Positions 34,301 to 38,962 are shown, counted from the first letter of the stretch. The stretch is DNA of 64,000 bases from Amphritea pacifica (GCF_016924145.1 NZ_JAFFZO010000008.1:307-64306), one strand, 5' to 3'. Notes: a model not told the origin generated them from the letters alone. Numbers and translations are program-made.

Positions 34301-34580
34301 TGGGGCCGGGCATGAAACGGAGCAACAGACAACGGATTTCCGGAGCATTGAGACCGATACGGTTGCCGCGATTGCGGCACTGGCTGGCTGGAAGCTGGCC
34401 CGTGGTGAGCGCAGTCAAAGCGGCAGACTGGCTGAGAAAGGTTTCAGCCAGTTACGGCATCAGCAACGCCGGGTAAAACGCTGGGATGAAGCATCACAGC
34501 GTTTTATTGCAGCAGAAACGATTAGCTCTGCAGCCGGGAATGACTGGTTACAGGCTTTAAAAAGTAATACCAAACACTAA
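16317..34580 (+). CDS. giant LEPR-XLL / DUF4347 / RTX-repeat surface or secreted protein
   Basis: The frame is open for 6087 residues from a GTG start with GGGGG eight bases upstream. Order: basic stretch (about 9-22), LEPR-XLL-like motif LENRVLLSAD (28-37), acidic linker (about 60-150), DUF4347 domain (about 165-375) with HLLSHG (269-274) and YGCDVA (314-319), then RTX-type Gly/Asp blocks. A long region (about 1520-2930) rich in Asp/Leu and hydrophobic beta-like segments follows. More RTX (about 3035-3210), mixed beta repeats, a largely helical and coiled-coil stretch (about 4360-5130), and a final long RTX array (about 5370-5845) complete the body. The tail has a hydrophobic segment (TVAAIAALAGW) and a basic C-terminus. 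There is no Sec signal peptide. RTX repeats bind calcium and usually fold outside the cell. I infer a giant exported adhesin or exoprotein; its substrate or target is unknown. Confidence 0.95.
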   Translation: MNNFFGKGKSKKARKASKQKQKLQLEALENRVLLSADLGIVASDLQQPGSADVIASELQPEVAGSAEFEPETIAVDSSLTRLADTLVKANSSAGVNAEALPSGDDTAENPAADEPSDDSAPEADAAQSDDADSVSKDAESADATDVALSPAALYLAQQVQAKEIVIVDASVPQIESVINELFNRPESDLQQVMNTVSNGDVMQPLPVSDAEQDESAAENPASLIGLSVDDQVRFNAGREVKVFVLDSTQDGIAQISSILDYFDQVAAIHLLSHGAAGALFLGNAQLNSQQLRQNQQQIKRWGNALSADGDLLLYGCDVAEGVEGVQFIEQLSLITGADVAASDDDTGNAPGADWDLEQHTGQIEATSLSSEVMRGVLATTPTTGNDILTNPTGTIKGLAGNDTYDFNTLPVSKVTVSEVKNEGTDTLDLSGISANLTITIKKDQVVEVKNSSGTVMITASYIENIIGGSGNDTFYVQKGAELKGYLDGGAGTNTLSYTDPDAGLISDKSYTGAVLVDFGSNADQNGKATAIDSFALDGMLNIDAVVGGKTTDFLKGGSGADDLSGGKGDDALSGNAGIDTLRGDAGDDWLDGGAATDTVEGGAGNDTLLASAGGDDLSGGSGDDIYQFSDAADWNGTRVTESASGGTDSLDFSLVSADLTFTLNDMAATGATISATGKTVSAVKQVEKLIAGSAINNFNFQNSWADQLLIEATETATVNLNFSAVTSDLYFTFRADGSVEIADTANRSGGHRVIVANADTITGGAGTNTFIFEKGASFSGDITGGAATNIIDYSRFGVAIDLKTNTAPPGISGVVSGSFEIIGSVKQDLLVADAAGQSLSGGRGDDYLIGGAQADTLSGGSGDDTFSGGAGSDSFDGGKGDDRYYFSDGWGQDSGITEGVNGGADTISFAGMDAVAATADLAAVDAILAVTQDLTFSFDAGALAVADTASNTLAVAATSMPYIESLLGGSGNNRYEFRNNWWQGGSRSISLDDTASANGTLDFSAVTTDLKFVISDDNGVTLVTVTTVVNDVVYSVTARGVENLIGGQGDNQYLFAAGASLSGNLTGFSATGTATLDFSDYDEAVAVDLTAATATAVADINQKLVGGTLSNINHLTGSDYDDSLSGDGGANTLAGGAGDDTLKGAGGADILIGGTGSDSLEGGIGDDTYQVDSQWGKLDIGLSPTQTDTISDSSGSNTLDLTAISKDLKLTFSDDATSGTNLSIAVALGGPLSNKIQLNQAGSGWTINRHSSAGDDTVIVNDGVTFDGTLNTGGGQDLLDYFNGSDISGGYKSSVSVDLENGTATGFTAVSGIEDIYGSFSGGADSLTGDAGDNHFYVGTWGELDGDAGRQHSIDGGSDGNDTVSFITYDQSDFAIVADLSAGTVTHEKADTTVQTLAGLVGIENLTGGAGDDTLIGDALANILNGGAGDDSLQGGAGDDIYVFDAGFGLDSVIDALDEGDDTLDFSAVSAPLTFNNGRVDATEVDLSSALTHAVTVTDGSNTLTTDFNVERFAGVKAADTLQQANVTLSTAVQDDIISGLEALKAVVDGLSSGYTEFSNLMQLDLPLIGTALGDLLKHGDGTVVDFTTVIGEQLQIRIDALKTLFWGDVAATVNDGNSSNTDTLLALTDSGGNPLFRISENTRLLEFATTLDLFQSTESLGLDLGGSLSTIPGLTVDLNPDVTTTGTFDFAFGVLPADPAVPDSNLSFHVADPTLNLTVSLSDSAINAGLDFGIIAASVADGSLAMTLDLGLTAQGDLSEQILLDALDSGVPAVSLDSLFALKTGPATGITAELPVSVDVSGLGIDLPTLPTIVLTTPEFPTFPSLADLTGLFANLDWELPDLSELLDLSSISMDQLFTMLRSGLSYLVDNFDFSMQIPGINLSFDDIFKNIPGLDLGLQNFLDNLLAPLDSFDLTLGLQGLADYLNAELAKLLPDFPALALPQFDFGWDGFSLDIGFDFDVNLADLLAAMSLPELALGFDFDLADLAAFLDLPAGFDPAQLGITMAADGTLLVDADLDINLDLEFAVQEYVKAVALNSGPSGLDIQDYAFIGDDTQIAIEARAGGENIDVEASLSISDSLPAIGFWIEDGSAIVEAAAAIVLPQVSNGRYQLSGFDIADFDFSAGGEANIDLPMFLGTGSLPMGGSQADLNGDGYADNVLHAGFDFDLSGLSGQEVIAPNFAGFNLIAFLNDPATILAGLEGMFGGIKSVMADQLGQLGLPFIGDVLKDSGAFVDQLRDSMLGVKSGGVYASGSLGKSLEDAATNGDDVISLIRTAMFNELGDYLQVAATDTDGNPLFDELGNLMYRDVLSADDIGLELTPEGALTFNVLLAGSVFEGLAAYRVRYSAADPTIIEKRYLEAPINFDLSAPGLGLKTGPNDKIEISLDYFFGLGFGLDQSGFFLDTAGVTEAGEELGLTLDASLSDGTSLMGTLGFLQMSLTEVDDSDGNSGLRGKITIDLTDNDDDRWRVGEALEMAALISADANVDLFATLDMDFGGQSISLPGAHTTVHYDQELANISWSTGSSFSASFFEAPQVVLEDVTIDVGDLFSGFIGPIALELDPFLGKDSELRRVIDILTTDVDLGVAKLNLLDIAVIAMNAKSPGTGDTLRTTITALKAVSDFITLASEAAQSNTPIEVNFGTFELGGSLVTSDSTAIATTDFNQKGTQQNSTDAVNNSSASASQKKLVTQLGSSPGSIMFPIMYDPMTAIGLLLGKDVDLFIYDTPDIDFLVEYEQSFPIFTGLNAVIKGSLEAYSDFFFGFDTTGIRSWFTKFEASDYDFDAAVGNLGDIFDGFFIADWAVSDTGVLQENNDIPEVVLNVTFAAGAALGIGGLVEAGVLGGIEAQIGLNLHDLPKSGTGGENQPPAIYDGKIRFDEIGTIIQHNPLCLFDMEGAIKAFLEAYLWVGVKVFGSKITLFEASKRFVEVTLATFEWTCPEFPDPEVATIQNGVMTLAYKDADGNRAAQEQYTVTMADVDLTNDSVDNPVAMIMVTGNGHTEYFDPNLVTKIVSSGTDGQDIFEIDSSIDADLEIHGAGGDDYIIITGKQNDNRSRKLFGEDGNDTLIGTDMADTIDGGSGNDNIRSKKGVDILYGGSGDDFIWAEGDSVGTTGLTAGFSNYIDAGDGADRVLGGDGADRIITGAGDDTIDAGAGADNIDSGDGNDYIDAGTGADIIVAGAGDDGLNWETGDGADSFAGGSGTDEIFMAGYQINPEQFYETDTSNYIVDDAQTDTVQVSDAAGNTNIAWQHGSDAAVTLTSSGVETLSLDTGRGADDIYVGNLKNTPTDSVKVSTGTTRTLVTESRTVKVRNADGDLVDGSETQDFKILQVSDDNAIDTVHVEGTESADNYLVSTVESTGIDGEAQTAIRYEQLDGGSDVAGNPTSHVIVDVYDLEASDQSKLETLGGDDSIDAQGVTQQLVSELFLDGGADNDTIVGSSLAGTSDVIVGGTGSDRLTGAVGVDKFYEQSVIGDSNNAGDVDVLVETRDAYFTLSDNLLVIDDSALSNQYGNETEIFAQIFENVELTGLDSANRFELTNWSGGGILDGGKGGDSYTLELAQLANGRQYLNINDTGASGTDTLLYSGSAGKDTIQLDTVYKRDEDVDKRFTDNRWDSYGDHGDGLLIAHFDASNNFTKVNLDDEDSLMQVNTASLSAGNDYQVVNYNSVEEVTVHGGDEQDKFISDGTAAQVDVYGDDGDDLFYVGSVLSTDTVLVEGQEVTIVLEITDGANVNGSAFFGGEGDDYFEVNHNAADIGLYGDNGDDTFFVKALLTLDDDGELLDLDSGTASVSGVSQGQNPNDTREVDVDTLVYVENANIAIDGGAGFDSVALVGTVLSDTFYVYVEQDATTGETVQRIYGAGVKLQKLLNIERLQLLTGGGDDTVYLYGVDMGLIGDMVVKTGTGSDTIQIGGPEQIIDLNYPKNSDLFYSGVEGFEVDQDAEGNYLYAGLVSGMPFYRIDEVDRVVPFIVTNPARTIQVTMPESYDINAFVSPVLIDGGEGTNDQVIVNNQQGASNIRFANTELQRKEVSFDYSQFALSSGATDFVGTMLADSSTSAVAQELLSSAAGDYIRFQDRYYDTGLVSQLAGDQLSQLVIPEGLSYFNIQNTLQSDGSISYARDELIDLAAQFNLTLDWVIVNHPDPTRADPNGDGDYSDGEKLYELKGIKTANGDTVAFEAQHKETVLFDISGNVTELKDLTALTLKTTSALTVDFSAGAVTQVQTVRADAMNTLGVIGAAPELHMTGINEITLNLSEQDPVNGSVLEIDNNLLGSAATLSLNDKLLVQGGSERDDIRILQTAAEVVVHGNAGDDQITVGNNGRMDQIADQVYLFGDAGADSIILDREQDASDADVTIDKNLLQHSSGFEQLSRITSALSLDNITTAENQLLEDNLKAASLSYGDAAFAVSYSDLDTAASKIAEDALTQLLAVTQAAKTELATSVGDAADTLRLNDQQLLENQVKLYTRARYYEDNSTDDAILDKLTALGLQAQFTVTYTYNILGINFGPFTATSVNGSLQAGFNAAEEWLRTFGSKVSISDSDGNPQTINLDAAGNRSALQQLLEDSNGNSDIYSLINDAINKNRQTVFTASESDGSWLDVDFKLELVSTSVHQSNDNKVRAYAKIYDTLVNDYIGTRQIYSDLLLDRGLSSSQINTLYNTYSSSTAIQGFNINDPLAGGKAYYSSDLVGSVDAVSIDLSADILAHRSATVQTQLNNMDLTISNSFADQYDDKFDALIAKIQSALSNGDYAQSTLSAISDDLAALISDTNPYSGSGLSADKQMVLAPVYNLLLGNTENGLSGLLSAAVSLRAAMAGTDFTAIQNAAAAAAQYSDYEALYQTANYAQAQSAYSQASALIDSYLIYTAGQPDMENLPATVTDVLRQIKILDRAATRFDAFVDALNGGFDFNAFRSSYLANQLAVQKFVADHPEYVGYLQSEARYEAMTGSLTQDASDTITLAALNEQQYNLLLAARDQAVTDYNSLVTYLQSAYTVTLNYWWFSRTIQLDYTVDFRYVQQKALVERLNTQLAQAQSYYSDSDSQINRLNSLLSGYQGTETTLEGKIAALGTQYEQQKDELNAQYLVLKELSSFAVEVIKARGPNQNIDGFADDSSLISEMISFYDEYSIIDEDATRDPIDISQFLTEIRDDQGNLVRSTTQSSVIFKEDSRDYAAVTSVSGMAVGDAAVHVGFDDVETLTVKTGAGNDTVQVLDTLGQSTAEVYVQTGGGNDEITVSDENNTTDGIVSQLLVDAGSGSNRLHINDIAESSGEQIAMNNSERAGYTSVTGIATGQIHYRGSYGQGVIMQAGNGNDDISIDGVIADAPTTILAGGGDDDITVTANTTRSGTDNTTLTLHGELGEDRIDATASGFAVTVQGNQGADSIYGSVFDDDLAGNAGDDLIIAGLGADLVSGDSGDDIIFGDLGEVFLADGVTVWDSRIARNQLTKIETPVTGAAADTIEGGSDNDIIIGGAGGDLISDSGGNDLVIGDYGVVTYLAGMALAVASRVSNDGDGDTITLLAGDNIVLGGYGGDTITTANGNDIVMGDNGQLDYLSGIVNRISTTDTAETTGGIDTIEAGDGDNRVFGGTHGDDIDSGTGNSILMGDNGFVQLNSTGDQLVEVVSELSTLGGNDDINARGGNNLAFGSVGDDRIETGAGDDVIFGDNGEPVYVNGQAVSYHTTDTSEATSGNDTLISGAGVDLIFGGLGDDTIEGGAGNDNIIGDLGQADFTTGDSDPTTIDQVFSFRSDIGGDDEIYGGDDSDVIIGGAKADALYGEGGDDFISGDGGLAIFQNSRLISAEASELFIGGDDLLNGGPGNDLMFGGFGSDLFYGNLSEDLIIGEYGRALISSSSGGFQSGVSAIRFGQGKLDIIASTQFSLYSDRLSETGYQPLQKLAPAVAPFIPLRFEGSEGDTDLYSETKTRHHGSRTAAHGSDQQQSPGDDEDNICLDNQGQSVDCPVEEPATEQPANATQQPEAPQGQPEAGQGSEDNSANNRHGAGHETEQQTTDFRSIETDTVAAIAALAGWKLARGERSQSGRLAEKGFSQLRHQQRRVKRWDEASQRFIAAETISSAAGNDWLQALKSNTKH
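17979..18195 (+). repeat. RTX block 1 in the giant gene
   Basis: Tandem nonapeptides of the GGxGxDxLx type (for example GGKGDDALS, GGAGNDTLL) encode a calcium-binding parallel beta roll. Confidence 0.85.
18832..18980 (+). repeat. RTX block 2 in the giant gene
   Basis: Nonapeptide repeats such as GGRGDDYLI, GGSGDDTFS and GGAGSDSFD. About 0.85 kb separates each of the first four blocks, which points to a larger repeated module. Confidence 0.85.
19663..19835 (+). repeat. RTX block 3 in the giant gene
   Basis: Repeats such as GGAGDDTLK, GGTGSDSLE and GGIGDDTYQ. The segment just upstream (VDLTAATATAV, DFSDYDEAV) resembles the ones before blocks 1 and 2. Confidence 0.85.
20535..20672 (+). repeat. 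RTX block 4 in the giant gene
   Basis: Repeats GGAGDDTLI, GGAGDDSLQ and GGAGDDIYV close the first RTX-rich third of the protein. Confidence 0.85.
25423..25940 (+). repeat. RTX block 5 in the giant gene
   Basis: Long run of Gly/Asp nonapeptides (GEDGNDTLI, GGSGNDNIR, DAGDGADRV, GAGDDTIDA and others) after the non-RTX middle region. Confidence 0.85.
32436..33850 (+). repeat. C-terminal RTX array with longer GD(N/L)G-bounded units
   Basis: RTX nonapeptides are organised into higher-order units of roughly 70-90 residues. Each ends near GDxG (GDLGE, GDYGV, GDNGQ, GDNGF, GDNGE, GDLGQ, GDGGL, GEYGR). A C-terminal calcium-binding array is typical of proteins that fold after export. Confidence 0.8.
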
Positions 34581-34595
34581 ACGTAAGGAACTGTT

Positions 34596-34916
34596 ATGGC
34601 AGAGCAAGACAACAAGGTACAGGGCCCAACTATTCGCTGGGATGATTCTAAAATGAAAAGTACCTACGCTAATGTTTGCAATGTTTCCAGCACCCGTGAA
34701 GAGATCACTTTGCTATTCGGTCTCAACCAGGCGTGGAATGCGCAACAGAAGCAACTGACCATCGAACTGTCTGACCGCATTATATTGAATCCCTATGCGG
34801 CAAAACGGATGGCGGACCTGCTGAACAATGTACTGTCGAAGTATGAACAACGTTTCGGCGAGATCGGACAGGGCAGTCCGGAAGCTGCGGAAGCGGTTAA
34901 TCCTGAAAGCCACTAA
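34596..34916 (+). CDS. DUF3467-family small protein
   Basis: This 106-residue cytoplasmic-looking protein matches the DUF3467 pattern: WDDSKMKSTYANVCNVSSTREEI, a central beta stretch, then ILNPYAAKRMADLL and YEQRFGEI. The family has no settled function that I know of. It starts 15 bp after the giant gene with a clear AAGGA site, so it is almost certainly co-transcribed with it. A terminator follows. Its place between substrate and export genes suggests a chaperone or regulatory role for the giant protein, but that is inference from position only. Confidence 0.85.
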   Translation: MAEQDNKVQGPTIRWDDSKMKSTYANVCNVSSTREEITLLFGLNQAWNAQQKQLTIELSDRIILNPYAAKRMADLLNNVLSKYEQRFGEIGQGSPEAAEAVNPESH

Positions 34917-34933
34917 CACTGAGTGTTATATCT

Positions 34934-34965
34934 TATGCCCGGTATAGCCGGGCATAACTGTTTTT
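34934..34965 (+). terminator. intrinsic terminator or attenuator between DUF3467 and the export genes
   Basis: TATGCCCGG (34934-34942) and CCGGGCATA (34948-34956) form a 9-bp stem, with loop TATAG and tail ACTGTTTTT. Only 23 bp separate the tail from the next ATG, which leaves no obvious room for a promoter. Downstream genes probably depend on readthrough. Confidence 0.85.
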
Positions 34966-34988
34966 CAACCTTCTGAAAAGCCGACTTC

Positions 34989-36815
34989 ATGCAGCTAGAT
35001 TCTGAATCAAATAACGACCAGTTGCGCCAGGCCTGGGTGCAGTTCAGCAACGCCGTAAGCTATAGCGATTACTGTCAGTACTGGCTGGAGCTGATGTGTA
35101 CCCGCATTGACGGCGTCACCCTTGCCGCGCTGGTATTGGAGAGTGGCGATGCGGGTTTTCTGCCAACCGCGATCTGGCCGGAAAAGAGTCAGCCGGATGA
35201 TGAGTTTACTGCGCTGATTGAAGAGGGCATTGATGAGGCGACCGGGTTGGTGCACTCAATGGCATCGGGATGCTATGGCGTGGCATTTCCTATCCGTCTT
35301 GACGATCAACTGGTCGGTGTTGTTGCGGTCTCTCTGCGGCTGCCTCAGACTGCTTTGCCCGCCGTAATGGAGCAGCTTCAATGGGGCAGTGCCTGGATTG
35401 AGTTGCTGGTAAGGCGACAGCGGGGCAGGGAGCAGGGCGAGCAGTACGACCGCCTTTCAGGAGCCGTTGATCTGCTGTCCGCGGTACTCAGCGAACCCCG
35501 TTTCCAACCGTCGGCACTGCGTTTTGTCAATGAGCTGGCCGCTGCCTTTCGTTGTGACCGGGTCAGCTTTGGCATGACCAAGCGCAGTCAGACCAAGGTG
35601 ATCGCACTGTCTCACAGTGCTCAGTTTGGTAAAAAGATGAATCTTATTCGCCGTCTGTCCGGGGTGATGGATGAAGCGATCCTGCAGCGGGGTGTTATTA
35701 ACTATAACGTGATTGGTGCTGGCGACAGCCAGATGGTGCTGCGCGAACATGCCCAGTTTTCCCAGTCCGGAGGCAACGGTAATATCCTGACAATTCCGTT
35801 GCACAGCGGCGATGATTACTTTGGTGCGGTCACCCTGGAGCGGGCCACCGGTCAGCCTTTTGATGAGCAGGAGCAGGGAAGAATCAGCAGCATTGTGGCG
35901 CTATCCAGCGAGGTCTTGCGAAACAAGGAGCATCAGGATAGCAGCTGGCTGCAGCATCTTTACCGGGCCAGCCGTACCCAACTGGGCCGGTTGTTCGGAG
36001 CGGCTTATCTGGGACGCAAACTGTTGCTGTTGGGGAGCGCGATAATCGTGCTGTTTTTTACCTTTGCCACCGGCACCTATCGGGTTGCTGCTGACAGTAA
36101 GCTGGAGGGTGAAGTCCGCAGAGCCGTGGTGGCTCCCTTTCAGGGTTATCTGGATGATGCCCTGGTGAAAGCGGGTGACCGGGTCTCTGCCGGGCAGGTG
36201 ATGAGCCGCCTGGATGACCGGGATCTGACCCTGGAGAAGCTTGGCTATCTGAGTGAACAGGCAAAACTGCAACGGCAATATGAGGATGCGGTGGCGCAGC
36301 GTGACCGGGCCGAAGCCCAGGTGCTTCAGGCGCAGATGGAGCAGAGCCGGGCGCAGCTGGAACTGGTCGACAGTAAACTACAGCGTACCCGGCTAAAGGC
36401 ACCCTTTGATGGTCTGGTTATCAGTGGCGATCTGAGCCAGCGTCTGGGCGGTGCGGTTGAGCAGGGTGAAGTGCTGTTTGAAGTGGCCCCCCTTGATAGT
36501 TATCGGGTGGTGCTGTGGATCGATGAACACCGTATGGCTGACATCGCCAACGGTCAGCACGGGCGACTGGTGCTGAACGCCCTGCCTGAGGAAAGTTTTG
36601 CCTTTACTATTAACCGGGTGACACCGGTGACCGAGGCAAAAGATGGCAGTAATTTTTTCCGGGTGGATGCGCAGTTAAACGACAACTCATCCAGATTGCG
36701 TCCGGGGATGGAAGGGGTCGCCAAGGTGGAGGTGGATGAGCGCCACCTGATCTGGATCTGGACCTATCCGATGATCCAGTGGCTGAAGCTTAAACTCTGG
36801 TCCTGGATGCCCTGA
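34989..36815 (+). CDS. GAF-like / HlyD-type adaptor fusion protein
   Basis: In this 608-residue protein the first about 320 residues are cytoplasmic, with a GAF-like part at about 155-310 (DRVSFGMTKRS, ILTIPLHSGDDYFGAVTLER). A membrane helix follows (about 344-362). The rest is a HlyD/RND-adaptor periplasmic region: a lipoyl-like half (APFQGYLDDALVKAGDRVSAGQ), a coiled coil (about 405-460), the second lipoyl half (LKAPFDGLVISGDLSQRLG) and a beta-barrel part. The far C-terminus is Trp-rich and may touch the membrane. Classical HlyD proteins have only a short cytoplasmic N-terminus, so a sensor-like domain there is unusual. It overlaps the next gene by one base. Confidence 0.85.
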   Translation: MQLDSESNNDQLRQAWVQFSNAVSYSDYCQYWLELMCTRIDGVTLAALVLESGDAGFLPTAIWPEKSQPDDEFTALIEEGIDEATGLVHSMASGCYGVAFPIRLDDQLVGVVAVSLRLPQTALPAVMEQLQWGSAWIELLVRRQRGREQGEQYDRLSGAVDLLSAVLSEPRFQPSALRFVNELAAAFRCDRVSFGMTKRSQTKVIALSHSAQFGKKMNLIRRLSGVMDEAILQRGVINYNVIGAGDSQMVLREHAQFSQSGGNGNILTIPLHSGDDYFGAVTLERATGQPFDEQEQGRISSIVALSSEVLRNKEHQDSSWLQHLYRASRTQLGRLFGAAYLGRKLLLLGSAIIVLFFTFATGTYRVAADSKLEGEVRRAVVAPFQGYLDDALVKAGDRVSAGQVMSRLDDRDLTLEKLGYLSEQAKLQRQYEDAVAQRDRAEAQVLQAQMEQSRAQLELVDSKLQRTRLKAPFDGLVISGDLSQRLGGAVEQGEVLFEVAPLDSYRVVLWIDEHRMADIANGQHGRLVLNALPEESFAFTINRVTPVTEAKDGSNFFRVDAQLNDNSSRLRPGMEGVAKVEVDERHLIWIWTYPMIQWLKLKLWSWMP

Positions 36816-38962
36816 TGTCCACCTCGCTGTTCAGCTCATTCTGGCATCGGGTGGCCGCCGTTAAGCCGCGTTTGCGCTCCCATGTTGAGATAAACCGTCA
36901 CCTCTATCGGGGGGATGTCTGGTATGTGATTCAGGACGATGCCAGTGGGCGTTTTCACCGTTTTACGCCGCAGGCTTACGCCCTGATCGGGTTGATGGAT
37001 GGTCGGCGTAATCTGGACGAAATCTGGCACAGTGCTGGTGAACAGCTGGGCGATGATATGCCCTCTCAGGATGAGGTGATTCATCTGTTATCTCAGCTCT
37101 ACCGGGTCGATCTTATTCAGACCGACGTGATTCCTGATATTGCCGAAGCGTCAGAACGGCGGGAGAAAGACCGGCGCAGTAAGCTGCTGGCGATGGTGAA
37201 GTCCCCCCTGGCGATAAAAATTCCGCTGCTCGATCCCGAGCCGTTTCTTAACCGGACGGCAGGGCTTAGCCGCTGGTTGTTCAATCCGCTGAGTGGCCTG
37301 ATCTGGCTCTGTTGTGTCGGCTGGGCGTTGATGCAGGCGGGCTACCACTGGGATGCGCTGACTGAAAACCTGGCTGACCGGGTACTGGCAGCGGAAAACC
37401 TGTTTCTGATCTGGCTGGTCTATCCGTTTGTCAAACTGATCCATGAGTTTGGTCACGCTTATGCCCTGAAGCGCTGGGGGGGCGAAGTGCATGAGATGGG
37501 GTTGATGTTCCTGATCTTTATGCCGATTCCCTATGTCGATGCATCAGCCTCTGCGGCCTTTACTAACAAGTATCCGCGGATGATGGTGGGGGCTGCGGGC
37601 ATTGTTGTTGAGGCCTTTATCGCAGCGATTGCGATGGTAGTCTGGGTGTATGCTGAACCGGGGCTGGTGCGCAGTGTGGCCTTTAATGCACTGCTGATCG
37701 CAGGTGTCTCGACGCTGCTGTTCAATGGTAATCCTTTACTGCGCTTTGATGCCTATTATGTGTTAGCTGATTTTCTCGAAATTCCCAATCTGGGGTCCCG
37801 CAGTACCCGTCAGATAGCGTATCTGTGTAAGCGCTATCTGCTGGCACAGGAGCATGAGGAATCACCGGCTTACAGTCGGGGAGAAGCGCGCTGGATGGTC
37901 TTTTATGCGATTGCCAGTTTTATCTATCGAATTTTTATTACTATTAGCATAGTGCTGTTTGTTGCCAGCCAGCTGTTCTTCATCGGCATTCTGCTGGCGA
38001 TACTGTCGCTCTATAATATGTTTGGTAAGCCTTTATTTAGCATCGTTAAATATCTTTTTATGGATCGGAGTATGGTACAGAAAAGAGGCCGGGCGGCCCT
38101 GGTGGTCGCCGTGCTGACAGGCTTGACCGGAGTGCTGTTATTTGTGGTGCCCGTACCGCGAATGTCAGTGGTTCATGGAGTTTTCTGGGCGCCTGATTCG
38201 GCGCGGCTGATGGCCGGTAGTAATGGCTTTCTGGAAACCGTTGCGGCGGCCTCAGGGGAACCGGTGAAAGCCGGACAGGTGCTGTTTATAAGCCGCAATG
38301 CTGAACTGGAATCTCAACTTGACCGAACCGCCGGCCGGATTAAAGAGCTGCTGGTGCATTACCGTACCGCGGTGGCAGAGGAACGGCAAAATGAAGCGGG
38401 GATCATTCTTGAAGAGATACAACAGGCCCGGGCAGAACTGAGCCGGGGGCTTGCTGAAAAGCGTGGACTGCAATTAACAAGCCCCGCCGATGGCATATTC
38501 CAGTTGGCTCTGCCGGTTGACCCTAAAGATCGCTTTATCCCCCGCGGCACCCTGATGGGCTATCTGTTGCAGGCCGGGGATTACCGCATCCGGGCCGTCG
38601 TCGGACAGAGTGATGTTGAAGCGGTGCGTAATGATCTTAAGGGGGTGTCTGTGAGGGTGTCTGAACGTCTTGAGAAGACTATTCCGGCAACACTGGTGGG
38701 GGAGGTTCCCAGCGCTCAGAAAGCCCTGCCCAGTGCCGCGTTATCAGTGGATGGTGGCGGTCAGTTTGCCCTCGACCCAACGGTGAAAGAGCGCCCGGAA
38801 GCATTTGAACCGGTGTTTCTGTTTGATCTGCAAGTGAACAATATGCCAGTCTCCCGTATCGGAGAACGGGTCTATGTGCGCTTTGAACACACCCCTGAAC
38901 CGATCGGTTTTCGTCTCTATCGGCAGATCCGCCGGACCCTGCTACGGCAACTGGAGTTCTGA
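36815..38962 (+). CDS. PqqD-like / M50 metalloprotease / HlyD-like fusion membrane protein
   Basis: In this 715-residue protein, residues about 23-105 resemble PqqD-type peptide-binding domains (VEINRHLYRGDVWYVIQD, then FTPQAYALIGLMDG). An M50 site-2-protease-like membrane domain spans about 155-460. It has the zinc motif HEFGH at 210-214 and NPLLRFD at 306-312 supplying the third ligand Asp, so the active site looks complete. After a last membrane helix (about 437-457) a lipoyl-type adaptor region follows (GFLETVAAASGEPVKAGQVL, then LTSPADGIFQLALP) with a short coiled coil between. I infer an inner-membrane protein that recognises a leader, may cut it, and contributes to a periplasmic conduit. 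It is translationally coupled on both sides by one-base overlaps. Confidence 0.88.
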   Translation: MSTSLFSSFWHRVAAVKPRLRSHVEINRHLYRGDVWYVIQDDASGRFHRFTPQAYALIGLMDGRRNLDEIWHSAGEQLGDDMPSQDEVIHLLSQLYRVDLIQTDVIPDIAEASERREKDRRSKLLAMVKSPLAIKIPLLDPEPFLNRTAGLSRWLFNPLSGLIWLCCVGWALMQAGYHWDALTENLADRVLAAENLFLIWLVYPFVKLIHEFGHAYALKRWGGEVHEMGLMFLIFMPIPYVDASASAAFTNKYPRMMVGAAGIVVEAFIAAIAMVVWVYAEPGLVRSVAFNALLIAGVSTLLFNGNPLLRFDAYYVLADFLEIPNLGSRSTRQIAYLCKRYLLAQEHEESPAYSRGEARWMVFYAIASFIYRIFITISIVLFVASQLFFIGILLAILSLYNMFGKPLFSIVKYLFMDRSMVQKRGRAALVVAVLTGLTGVLLFVVPVPRMSVVHGVFWAPDSARLMAGSNGFLETVAAASGEPVKAGQVLFISRNAELESQLDRTAGRIKELLVHYRTAVAEERQNEAGIILEEIQQARAELSRGLAEKRGLQLTSPADGIFQLALPVDPKDRFIPRGTLMGYLLQAGDYRIRAVVGQSDVEAVRNDLKGVSVRVSERLEKTIPATLVGEVPSAQKALPSAALSVDGGGQFALDPTVKERPEAFEPVFLFDLQVNNMPVSRIGERVYVRFEHTPEPIGFRLYRQIRRTLLRQLEF

